Assembly: GCF_905220565.1 (NCBI RefSeq)
Contig: NC_059401.1
Location: 15,620,766 to 15,684,765, forward strand
DNA: 64,000 bases
Direction of reading: 5' to 3'
Source: Melitaea cinxia
Lineage: Eukaryota > Arthropoda > Insecta > Lepidoptera > Nymphalidae
Shown: positions 29,598-38,649 of the stretch, piece after piece
How the letters are laid out: each line of letters starts with the position of its first letter
How positions within the stretch are numbered: position 1 is the first letter of the stretch
Notes under the pieces: model-generated
What the model was told of the DNA's origin: nothing
Seen by the model: only the letters and a program-made list of their open reading frames with translations
Databases searched by the model: none
Position numbers and translations under genes: made by a program

Positions 29598-29600
<3 letters not shown>
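25546..29600 (+). mobile_element. Non-LTR retrotransposon (LINE), near full length
   Basis: The element has a GC-richer 5' region (about 25546-26319), one long frame coding APE-type endonuclease then reverse transcriptase (26320-29556), and a short 3' tail CGACATCATCATCATATAT leading into TA repeats instead of poly(A). There is no gag-like first ORF, no RNase H and a C2H2 finger at the C-terminus. The single-ORF layout and short-repeat tail recall RTE-like LINEs, but the clade needs a tree. The 5' region has TATAAAAGGCGCG at 25862. The 5' boundary is set only by the change in composition after the TA tract. Confidence 0.8.
26320..29556 (+). CDS. LINE endonuclease-reverse transcriptase, one internal nonsense codon
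   Basis: Frame 1 is open from 26320. The endonuclease shows IATWNVRTLLDND (26389 on), AAISETHLAD, MLGDFNARVGSD and a WTDHRLIRSKMRL motif. TAA at 27388-27390 follows NQDWF, then the same frame runs 27391-29556. In the 716-codon part starting at ATG 27406, the reverse transcriptase has GSDGIPAEVYK, SYRGISLLNVAGKI, FVDLERAFDRVP (from residue 276), NGVKQGCVMAPTLFALYF and YADD at residues 397-400. A thumb region (RYLGTLLKND) and LRWCGHVVRMDD follow. The end carries a CX2CX12HX3H zinc finger (CFSCCRTF...HLRAH). One nonsense codon in over 3.2 kb marks a recently silenced copy. Confidence 0.88.

Positions 29601-29639
<39 letters not shown>
29600..29639. repeat. (AT)n microsatellite at the LINE 3' side
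   Basis: About 20 AT units follow CATCATCAT at the LINE end. See the matching tract at 25469. Confidence 0.9.
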
Positions 29640-29846
29640 TAGCTGACCTGGCGAACTTCGTATCACCTTATTTTTTTCTGAAATATAATAATAACATAAT
29701 ATATCAAAATAAAATATAGCCTATCTTTTAAGTTGGATCAAACTGCACACGATGTGCAAATTTGACTAAAATCGGTTAAGTAGTTTAGGAGTCCATTGAG
29801 GACAAACATTGTGACACGAGATTTATATATATTAAGATATATATAC
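29640..29846 (-). mobile_element. Helitron-like fragment
   Basis: ACTAGCTGACCTGGCGAACTTCGTATCACC at the left (minus-strand terminus CTAG) and AATCGGTTAAGTAGTTTAGG with TTGTGACACGAGATTTATAT at the right. The copy at 56430-57195 has the same two edges. Confidence 0.55.
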
Positions 29847-29847
29847 A

Positions 29848-29905
29848 CCACGCTGGGCAGGCGGGTTGGTGACCACAGGGCTGGCTTTGTCGCACCGAAG
29901 AATAG
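29848..29905 (+). repeat. Family C fragment
   Basis: CCACGCTGGGCAGGCGGGTT, GGTGACCACAGGGCTGGCTT and TGTCGCACCGAAG match the middle of 32880-33185. Confidence 0.7.
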
Positions 29906-30374
29906 TGTATATCAGTTGCACAAAATATTAAATTTTAATATCTACTGCACATATAATAAGTTAATAAAATATAAAAATTTAAAAGGAGACAACACGCCTC
30001 CTTTTAGGACACCAACATTTGGCGACGACTCACGAATAATTTCATGTTTTAGGTTTCATTTTGCAGGGAAATAAAATTTGATTATATGTTTATTTAATCT
30101 ACTTCCAAATAGTGGTGAAACCGGTCTCAAAACATTTAAAATAAGAAATTTAAATCTGTTATAAACTTGTATAAAATATTTCCCATTACCTTTATATAAT
30201 TTCGAAGGATCAAGAACGAGCTTTTGTTTTACTTTAGAGCTGACATCATTCAGTTTATAAATGCGGGGAAGATCGAATACAAAAATCGAAAAAAGAAATA
30301 CTTTTTTTTTACAAATTTAAATTGCACCTTTAATATTGCAGCAAATGGAAACTCATATTTAAATTTAATAACTA
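29906..30374. other. No gene seen
   Basis: AT-rich intergenic DNA. A GGAGACAACACGCCTCCTTT stretch near 29985 resembles pieces of family D only weakly. Confidence 0.4.
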
Positions 30375-30672
30375 CTAGCTGATACCCGCGACTTCGTCCG
30401 TAGGTATTTATTATTCCTTCAATTAAAATTTTGTAGATCGCAATACCTTATAATACAAGAAGCAAACGACGACACACAACAGACACATTCAACGTAAACT
30501 GATTCGGAACATGGACATATAGGTTGGTTGGCAGACTTACACGGGAGAAAGCAACATAGAGCTGGCCGTACGAGAAACAGCTAACGCTGAGGTGGAGGTC
30601 CACGCCCGCAACATACAGCGTCTGCCCTTGTGATTTGTTTTTGTCACGAACGAATGACCAAACGACATTTTG
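30375..30672 (-). mobile_element. Helitron 3' end with C-terminal helicase remnant
   Basis: On the minus strand codons from 30672 to the TAA at 30448-30450 read VVWSFVRDKNKSQGQTLYVA then GVDLHLS and YGQLYVAFSRVSLPTNLYVH. This is the final helicase motif region (SQGQT...YVAFSRV) of the Pif1-type helicase in RepHel proteins. About 70 bp beyond the stop lies the terminus ACGAAGTCGCGGGTATCAGC|TAG. The piece shows that Helitrons with this kind of terminus carried a RepHel protein. It is truncated at 30672 where a SINE-like segment begins. Confidence 0.85.
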
Positions 30673-30675
30673 ACT

Positions 30676-30870
30676 AGCCCGTTGGCGCAGTTTGTAGTAA
30701 ACCTGCTTTCTGCTCAGAGTCTAGTATATTTGTATATGTATTATTTATAAGTACGTTTATCAAAAAATGTAGCTATATCAGTCGGCTGTTACCTATAACA
30801 CAGGCATTAAGTTTCTTGCTTTAGGAACAGACGAGCATGTTGCATTGTATATAAAAAAAAAACGACTACA
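30676..30870 (+). repeat. SINE-like head and flanking repeat
   Basis: CCCGTTGGCGCAGTTTGTAG and ACCTGCTTTCTGCTC begin it; the same phrase is at 3209-3254 beside the exon array. CAGTCGGCTGTTACCTATAA and GAACAGACGAGCATGTTGCA follow. Confidence 0.5.
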
Positions 30871-31499
30871 CTTACACAACAACAGTTTTTTCACCATCGC
30901 GATATAGAACACTGTCAACGCCATCTAGTTTACTTAATACGAATTAGAGTCGGTAACATTATTTATGAAGCGTTAGATACCTATTGCAGTGAATTGTAAC
31001 ATTTCACAATTGCGATGTAGAATACTATCAGCGCCATCTGTTAGAGTATTTTAATATAATTAGAGTTTATTTTATATGATGCTGAATTACGCTATGCAGC
31101 TATGCTAGACACTGTTTTGTAAGGTTTTTACTTTTTCGCGGAATCTCGTCTTTTTAATGTATAAATTGTTTTATTGTATGATGATACCGGCAATATCAAT
31201 ACTTAATTAGGTGCATAAGTTGTATAATAAGCTGTTTAAGTAATTAAAGTTTTTTTAAATTATCCCACGGGAACTTGCCGATTTTCCTTCACCAAAGTTA
31301 TACTATATGTTGACCAGGTATATAAGCTACAACCATACAAAATATCATTTAAATCGGTCCAGTCGTTTCGGAGATTAGCCAGTACAAATAATTTAAAAAA
31401 ATCTAAATTAGTTCTACTTCAGTTCTTACATCCACTGACTCGGTTTTTAGCATTTTTTTCGTTGTACAAAATTTCGACCTCTTATAGTTTTATCTATAT

Positions 31500-32048
31500 A
31501 CGAGTATATATAATCTCTATCTCTATATATATAAAAGCGAAAGGTCACTCATCACGAAATCTCCAAAACTATAACACCTACAAACTTAAAATTTGGCAGG
31601 TAGGCTCCTTATAGGACGTAGAAATCCGCTGAGAACGGATTTTACGAAACTTGACACCTAAGAGGGTGAAACGGGGGTTGGAAGTTTGTATGAAAATCCT
31701 ATGTTTTTGAAGTAAGAGACTTGAAATTTAAAATGTATGCTCTATAGATGGTAAGAAGGTGTCTAAATAATGTATCTTTAGAAATCAACTCCCTTTTAGG
31801 GTTAAAACGGGGGATGGTAGGTTGACTCACTCATCACGAAATCTCCGAAACTATAACACCTACATACTTGAAATTTGGCAAGTAGGTTTTGTATAGGACG
31901 TAAACATCCGCTAAGAACGAATTTTACGAAACTCGACACCTAAGAGGATAAAACGGGGGTCGGAAGTTTGTATGAAAGGCCTATGTTTTTAAAGTAAGAG
32001 ACGAAATTTAAAATGTATGCTCTATAGATGGTGAAAAGGAGTCCAAAT
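31500..32048 (+). mobile_element. Two tandem copies of a Helitron-like repeat
   Basis: A ~290-bp block beginning TCACTCATCACGAAATCTCC occurs at about 31543 and again at 31829. Shared phrases are CTATAACACCTACA, TATAGGACGTA, AACGGATTTTACGAAACT and GTATGCTCTATAGATGG. No frame. Confidence 0.7.
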
Positions 32049-32735
32049 AATGCATCGTAATCTATATATATAAAAGAGAAAGATCACTGACTCACTCATC
32101 ACGAGAACTCAAAAACCGCTGGATGGTCCCATCCATCCAGGATGGACAAAGATGAAATTTAGCAGGGAGGTAGATTATAGTTAGTAAACGTCCGCTAAGA
32201 ACGGATTTTTTGATATTCCACTGCTAAGGGCGTTTGATTGGGGTTGATAGTCTGTATGAAACATATACAGCAGCTATAAGTTCGCCTGCTAGGTTATTTA
32301 TACTGCAGCCTGAAAATAAAACTAAAAATGTGGTGTATAGAGAGGTTTTATAAAAATAACTAATAAATTTTACTAAATTGTGCCTTTTAAAAAATTACTC
32401 AGCGTGATAAGCATTTCAAGTGACTGAAATAAAAAAATAATTTGCTTAAACATCTTGTTAGTAATACATATATTCATAACCACGCGAACGTAGTCGCGGG
32501 CAACAGTTAGTGTATTATAACAATAAGTCCCCAAAAGTGTATGTGATCGATTCCCTCAAAATTTACTGAACGGCTTTTCATGCGGTTTTACCAATGGAGA
32601 GAGGGCTTCAAGAGGAAGGTTTACGGAACGACTAAGCCGATTTTGATGAGATTTTGAGTTTCACTGGAAGTTTGCCGGGAAAACTTTGTGACTTACTGAT
32701 TTAAACGCGGGCGAAGCTGCGGGTACAACTAGCAA
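32049..32735 (+). mobile_element. Helitron-like composite, copy 1
   Basis: From GCATCGTAATCTATATATAT through AAAAACCGCTGGATGGTCC and ACACAGC-type ends: CACGCGAACGTAGTCGCGGG CAACAGTTAG at 32511 and GCGGGCGAAGCTGCGGGTAC AACTAG at 32731. The same two-part arrangement recurs at 34793-35457. Confidence 0.65.
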
Positions 32736-32879
32736 TTATATATAAATATATTATTATATTTCGGAAAACCGGGATGTCTTGCGCGAACTCAGTGAGGCCT
32801 TTGTCCAGCAGTTGACTGACTGACTGACTTGATATAACGCTTAAACAGATAGTTGATTTCGTGTTCATCATCATCATCA

Positions 32880-33185
32880 TCTTCACTTTAGCTTGATACA
32901 GTCTACTGCTGGACATAGGCCTCCGCAAGTGCAAGCTCCTCATGTGTGTTTGCCATAGTCACCACAGTGGGCAGGCGGATTGGTGACCGCAGAGCTGGCT
33001 TTGTCGCACCGAAGACGCTGCTGTCCTTCTTCAGCCTGTGTATTTCAAATCCAGCAGTTGGATGGTTGGTGGCTTTTTAAGTTCCAAGGTGGTAGTGGAA
33101 CTGTGTTATCTCTTAGTCGCCTCTTACGAGACCCACGGGAAGATAGGGGGCGACTATATATTTTATTGCCGTAACAACACAGAGA
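32880..33185 (+). repeat. Family C repeat, near full length
   Basis: Starts CTTCACTTTAGCTTGATACA, includes GTCTACTGCTGGACATAGGC, GGTGACCGCAGAGCTGGCTT, GTCGCACCGAAGACGCTGCT and GTTGGATGGTTGGTGGC, and ends AGTCGCCTCTTACGAGACCC with GCCGTAACAACACAGAG. Copies lie at 36672-37005 (inverted) and, as fragments, at 1, 11113 and 29848. Confidence 0.85.
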
Positions 33186-33477
33186 TTTTGTCCAAATGAA
33201 AGTCCAGTAATAAAACAAAAAATAAAAAATAAATAAAACAACTACCGCAGGTTAGCTGGAAGAGACTTCTTCTAGAGTTATCTCTACCGGCTTTCTACAT
33301 ATAAATTATATTATGTGCATAACGCCTGACTGAGCGCAGTAGTCAGTGGTCGTCGTCCGGGCTACATCTGACGCCCGTTAGCAATAGTTTTCATTCATTA
33401 GTTTTGTTTCATTGCATATTGGAAAATTACTAAAATCGGAAACATTGACATTTTTTTTATTGTCCGCTTAACTTAAA

Positions 33478-34507
33478 CACGCCAATACGCCAATACGCCA
33501 ACATGCCAACATGCCAAAACTTCAACACGCCAACACGCTAACACTCCAACATGCCAACACGTCAACACGCCAATACGTCAATGCGCCAACACGCCAACAC
33601 GCCAATGTGCCAACACGCCAACACGCCAACAGTCCAACACGCCAACATGCCAACACACCAATACACCAACACGCCAACACGCCAACACGCCAATGCGCCC
33701 ACACGCCAACACGCCAATACGCTAACACGTCAACACTCCAACACACCAACACTCCAAAACGCCAACACTCCAACACGCCAACACGTCAACACGCCAATGC
33801 GCCAACACGCCAACACGTCACCACTCTAACACGCCAACACTCCAACACGCCAATACGCCAACACGCCAACACTCCAACACGCCAATACGCCAACACTCCA
33901 ACACGTCAACACGCCAATACGCCAATGTGCCAATACGCCAACACGCCAATACGCCAATGCGCCAACACGCCAATGGCCCAATACGCCAATACACCAACAC
34001 GCCAATACGCCAACACGCCAACACACCAAAACGCTAACACGCCAACACGCCAATGCGCCAACACGCCAACACGTCAACACTCCAACACGCCAACACTCCA
34101 ACACGCCAATACGCCAACACGCCAACACTCCAACACGCCAATACGCCAACACTCCAACACGCCAACAGTCCAACACGCCAACACTCCAACACGCCAATAC
34201 GCCAACACGCCAACACGCCAATACGCCAATGCTCCAACACGCCAACACGCCAATGTGCCAATACGCTAACACGCCAACAGGTCAATACGCCAATACGCCA
34301 ATGCGCCAACACGCCAATGTGCCAATACGCCAATACGCCAATGCGCCAACTCACCAACACGCCAATACGCCAACACGCCAACACGCCAACACGCCAACAG
34401 GCCAACACGCCAACAAGCCAACACGCCAACACGCCAATGCGCCAACACGCCGACACTCCAATGTGCCAACGTGCCAACGCGCCAATGCGCCAACACGACA
34501 GGACGCC
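33478..34507. repeat. 8-bp minisatellite of about 128 units
   Basis: The array is built of CCAACACG and a limited set of variants (CCAATACG, CCAATGCG, CCAATGTG, CCAACACT, CCAACACA, CCAACAGT). Eight is not a multiple of three and the unit has no stop in any frame, so long false ORFs appear on both strands (Pro-Thr-Arg-Gln-His-Ala-Asn-Thr on plus, Leu-Ala-Cys-Trp-Arg-Val-Gly-Val on minus). It is flanked on the right by a Jockey fragment. No gene is claimed. Confidence 0.95.
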
Positions 34508-34545
34508 AACAAAAATAACAAACCTGTTTAATAAAGAACCGTTAT

Positions 34546-34780
34546 TTATGATATCTGTCCAGGTCCGGAAGAAGCCACTTCGCCATCTAAGGACATCGTA
34601 GCAGGATAGGAAATTGACTTACCCTTTTTGCGCTTGATAAAGCTCCAAAAAAGTTTAGGGTTTGAAGACAAAGTTGTTTCCAGGCTATTCAAATACAATT
34701 TATAGTTTAGATTATGAAGCTTCGCGCAACGCTCCCTGAGCAACTTAAAAGTAATTAAATCACGCATCACATAATCGTCA
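34546..34780 (-). pseudogene. Jockey-type LINE ORF2 fragment
   Basis: The minus strand reads LLRERCAKLHNLNYKLYLNS, then NPKLFWSFIKRKKG and SYPATMSLDGEVASS. NPKLFW(S/K) followed by a Lys/Gly-rich turn is the linker between endonuclease and reverse transcriptase in Jockey-clade elements. About 75 codons remain, wedged between the minisatellite and the Helitron-like block at 34793. Confidence 0.7.
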
Positions 34781-34792
34781 CGTCCAAATAAT

Positions 34793-35457
34793 GCATCGTA
34801 ATCTATATATATAAAAAAGCAAGGTCACTGACTCACTCATCACAAGAACTCAAAAACCGCTGGATGGTCCATCCATCCAGGATGGACAAAGATTAAATTT
34901 GAAATTAGATTATAGTTAGTAGACGTCCGCTAAGAACGGATTTTGCGATATTCCACTGCTAAGGGACTTTGATTGGGTTGATAGTTTGTATGAAACATAT
35001 ACAGCAGCTATAAGTTCGCCTTATAGGTTATTTATACTGCATCCTGAAAATAAATCTAAAAATATGGTATATAGAGAGGTTTTATAAAAATAACTTAAAT
35101 TATACTAAATTGTGCCTTTTAAAAAGTTACTCGGTGTGATATGAGCATTTCAAGTGACCGAAATAAAAAAAATTGCATTAAGCATCTTAATAGCAATGCA
35201 TATCTTCATAACACGCAGACGTAGTTGCGGGCAACAGTTAGTGAATTATAAAACAAAGTCCCCAAAAGCGTATGTGATCGATTCCCTCAAAATCTACTAG
35301 TCGGATTTTCATGCGGTTTCACCAATGGAGAGAGAGCTTCAAGAGGAAGGTTTACGGAACGGCTAAGCCGATTTTCATGAGAGTTTCACTGGAAGTTTGC
35401 CGGGAAAACTTTGTGACACACTGATTTCAACGCGGGCGAAGCCGCGGGCACAGCTAG
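34793..35457 (+). mobile_element. Helitron-like composite, copy 2
   Basis: Colinear with 32049-32735: GCATCGTAATCTATATATAT, AAAAACCGCTGGATGGTCC, GAGAGAGCTTCAAGAGGAAG GTTTACGGAAC and the GCGGGCGAAGCCGCGGGCAC AGCTAG terminus. Small indels separate the two copies. Confidence 0.65.
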
Positions 35458-35458
35458 T

Positions 35459-35774
35459 GTAATATATAAAATTCTCGTGTCGCGGTGTTTGTAGTTAAAT
35501 TCCTCCGAAACGGCTTGACCGATTCTCATGAAATTTTGTGTGCATATTGGGTAAATCTGAGAATCGAACAACATCTATTTTTCATCCCCCTAAATGTTAA
35601 GGGTAGTCCACCACTAAATATATTTTTTTAATTTTTGGATAAATTATTTATTCTTTATTTTATTATGATTTGGCGTTGAAAAATATATACAACCCTAAAT
35701 TTTCACCCTTCTACGACCAACCCCTATTTTTAAATAGCGTTTAGCGGCAAGACAACGTTTGCCGAGTCAGCTAG
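35459..35774 (+). mobile_element. Helitron-like element, short subfamily, full
   Basis: GTAATATATAAAATTCTCGT to the hairpin GGCAAGACAACGTTTGCC and GAGTCAGCTAG|T. It is followed without spacer by a second copy. Confidence 0.75.
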
Positions 35775-35923
35775 TCTAATATATAAAATTCTCGCGGTGT
35801 TTATAGTTAAACTCCTCCGAAACGGCTTGACCGATTGTCATGAAATTTTGTGTGCATATTGGGTAGCTCTGAGAACCAAACAACATCTATTTTTCATACC
35901 CCGAAGTTATAAGGTCAGCTAGT
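35775..35923 (+). mobile_element. Helitron-like element, deleted copy in head-to-tail contact
   Basis: TCTAATATATAAAATTCTCG, AACGGCTTGACCGAT and TGTGTGCATATTGGGTAG, then a shortcut to AAGGTCAGCTAG|T. The 5' end abuts the CTAG of the preceding copy, so this copy either inserted at its neighbour's 3' end or arose with it as a tandem. Confidence 0.7.
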
Positions 35924-36671
35924 TATATGTATAGATTTTTTACTAGTTTTTCCTCTTACAGTAATTATATTGTTTTTAGAACATCACCCATCTAAGAATA
36001 CTTGGGAGATCAAGACGAACCTAACGATATCTTAATCATATAAATCCGTTCAACCGTTTGAAAGAAAAGAGGTAGTAAAAAATGTTACGGGCATATACAT
36101 TTAAGATGTGCGCAAAAAACACAACTCTTCTATATTTCATTTGAAGTAACAACAAATACATATACTCGTATATAAAACAGTAGAATTGAACCAAACACTT
36201 ATTTGAGAGGCTTCCCCTGTAATTAACTTAGCCATAATATTATGTTAACTCATAAACGGCACTGTATCGAGGCCTTTACCTTCAAAATATAAACTATAGC
36301 TTCGTTTATTTTTGTCTACCTGCAAAATGCGATAAGCGTTGTGATCATCTTATTGTATTATGTATATTTTCTATATATAAGTCCCTCATCAATAAATATT
36401 ACGGTGAACCACTTGTTTTTGGAAATTATACAGGCTACATACTATGTACAAAGTGGAGTAGCAAAAAATAAACTTCATGTAATGAAAAAAAGTAGCCGCA
36501 ATATCATTTTTTATACATCAATAATAATTAATAATATTTTCTTTAATATATTAATTCTATATTGCAATAAAATATTAAATTAAAAAATAATAATATGATT
36601 AGTACTCTAGTGTAGCAAATGAACTCAGGTAAAACAAAAAAAAAAACAATATACCTAGCACATATCGGATA
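35924..36671. other. No gene seen
   Basis: AT-rich intergenic sequence without recognisable coding or repeat blocks, except a short A-run before the next repeat. Confidence 0.4.
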
Positions 36672-37005
36672 CGCTGTGTGGCTACGGCACTAAAGAATTT
36701 AGCCACCCCCTCTCTTCCCGTGGGTGTCGTAAGAGGCGACTAAGGGATAACAAGGTTCCACAACCACCTTGGAACTTAGCCGACCGAGAAGCCGACCGAT
36801 GGCGGGATAACCATCCAACTGCTGGCTTTGAAATACACAGGCCGAAGACGGGCAGCAGCGTCTTCGGTGCGACAAAGCCAGTTCTGCGGTCACCAACCCG
36901 CTTGCCCAGCGTGGTGACTATGGGCAAAACACATGAGTTCACGTTATTTTTGGCGTAAACTTGTGGAGGCCTATGTCCAGCAGTGGACTGTATAGGCTGT
37001 AATGA
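36672..37005 (-). repeat. Family C repeat, inverted full-length copy
   Basis: GCTGTGTGGCTACGGCACTA, TTCCCGTGGGTGTCGTAAGA, CCATCCAACTGCTGGC, GTCTTCGGTGCGACAAAGCC and GAGGCCTATGTCCAGCAGTG are the reverse of 32880-33185. Confidence 0.85.
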
Positions 37006-37082
37006 TATCGGATACGAGGGTTGAATGGTTGATACTTCCATGTAACAAATGTGATAAAAAAACTAAAAATGTTTTGTTAATA

Positions 37083-37695
37083 ATTGTGTTTGCTCGCAAA
37101 CGAAAAAAAAACCGACTTCAATTACATCGACAAGTAATACAACGTAGATCGACGAAAAAATAGTCAAGCAACTACGCGTTATCAAAGATTACTCAAAAAG
37201 TAGTTATCAGATCTCGATAAAATTTATATGTGACCACATGATAAACATCAGCTTTCGATTAAATTAAAAATTATCAAAGTCGGTACACCCAGTAAAAAGT
37301 TATTACGGATTTTCGAGAGTTTCCCTCGATTTCTCTGGGATCCCATCATCAGATCCTGGTTTCCTTATCACGGTACTAAACTAGGGATATCTCCTTTCCA
37401 ACAAAAAAAGAATTATCAAAATCGGTACATCCAGTAGCAAGTTATGCGGTATAATACAACGTAGGTCGACGAAAAAAACGTCAAGTAAAAACGCATTATT
37501 AGATATAACTCGAAAAGTAGTTGTTAGATCTTAAATAAATTTAAATGGGACCAATTGGCACACACCACCTTTCGATTAAAATAAAATTTGTCGAAATCGG
37601 TCTACCCGGTCAAAAGTTCTGATGTAACATACATAAAAAAAAAAAAAAATACAGTCGAATTGAGAACCTCCTCCTTTTTTGGAAGTCGGTTAAAA
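37083..37695 (-). mobile_element. Family D repeat, longest copy
   Basis: It runs from GCTCGCAAACGAAAAAAAAA CCGACTTC to CCTCCTCCTTTTTTGGAAGT CGGTT. Internal blocks include CAAGTAATACAACGTAGATC, CGCGTTATCAAAGATTACTC, CATGATAAACATCAGC, TCAGATCCTGGTTTCC and TCGAAATCGGTCTACCCGG. The best reference for the family within the window. No frame. Confidence 0.8.
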
Positions 37696-38262
37696 AAAAC
37701 CCCAAAAGTAATCTCAATCTAAAAAAAGGTAAATATAGATAGATATAATTTTGACAACAGAAAATTATACCAGCCGATAGGTGATCTGAGAGAATATTTG
37801 GTTTTTCATTGTTTTTAAAAAGTCTAAAATTAGTTAGAGAATATAAAGACGTTTTTTTTTTATTAATATCTGTAGTTGTGCGTGTTTCACAGAAAGTCTA
37901 CTATGATTATTGAGGGCTATGAAGATTTCCATAAATAAAATCATGGTTTCATTTCTACACTCTTGACTTTTCTTTAAAAGAAGTATTTATTACATGCTTC
38001 ATATATTTAAGATATCGAAAAAGTTTGTATAAGCATTACGTGTACGTGTTTCACAGACACGTTTTATAAAAAAAAGTACATTTTTGCTTACGGATCGAAG
38101 ATCAAATTTGTGATGGCATTCTTCGAACTTAAAATATGTGATAAGAAAGGCAGATGAATGATGATGAAAGAAGTTTTATATTAATATCAAATATCAAAAT
38201 TCTTTTTAAAATTTTTACACAATATTCTGGCTTTTAACAAATTTTTCAGCATAAATTAAATA

Positions 38263-38610
38263 CGCTTCAGCCTGGAATATCCCACTACTGGGAATAGGCC
38301 TCTTTCCCCATGTAGGAGAAGGATCAGAGAAGCGGGAATCCACCACACTGCTCCAATGCGGGTTGGCGGATATATTCCCTACTATGAGTAACGATCGCTA
38401 TCAGGTGTACATGATAACAACCGGGACCGACGGCTTAATGTGCTCCCCGAGGCACGGTGGAGAGATCCACAAGGACTGCACAAACACCCAGACCATGGCA
38501 AACACCTGTATGGCCAATACAAATGTTTGTCATGTGTGGGGATCGCACCCGCAACCGCCAGTGCAACAGGTATAATCCATGGCTGTGACCGTTGCGCCAA
38601 CGTGGCGTAT
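38263..38610 (-). mobile_element. tRNA-derived SINE family B, full-length, inverted
   Basis: Left edge CGCTTCAGCCTGGAATATCC CACTACTGGG; right part CCGCAACCGCCAGTGCAACA, ATGGCTGTGACCGTTGCGCC AACG. On the minus strand the head CGTTGGCGCAACGGTCACAG carries an A-box-like segment. Long ORFs across it are chance. Confidence 0.8.
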
Positions 38611-38649
38611 AAATTAAATACATGAAGAAAATTCGCATTATATTATTAT

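Noticed and set aside
33511..34477. ORFs up to 252 codons on both strands (PTRQHANT and LACWRVGV repeats)
   Set aside because: They follow from an 8-bp repeat without stop codons in any frame. No start context, splice sites or family resemblance.
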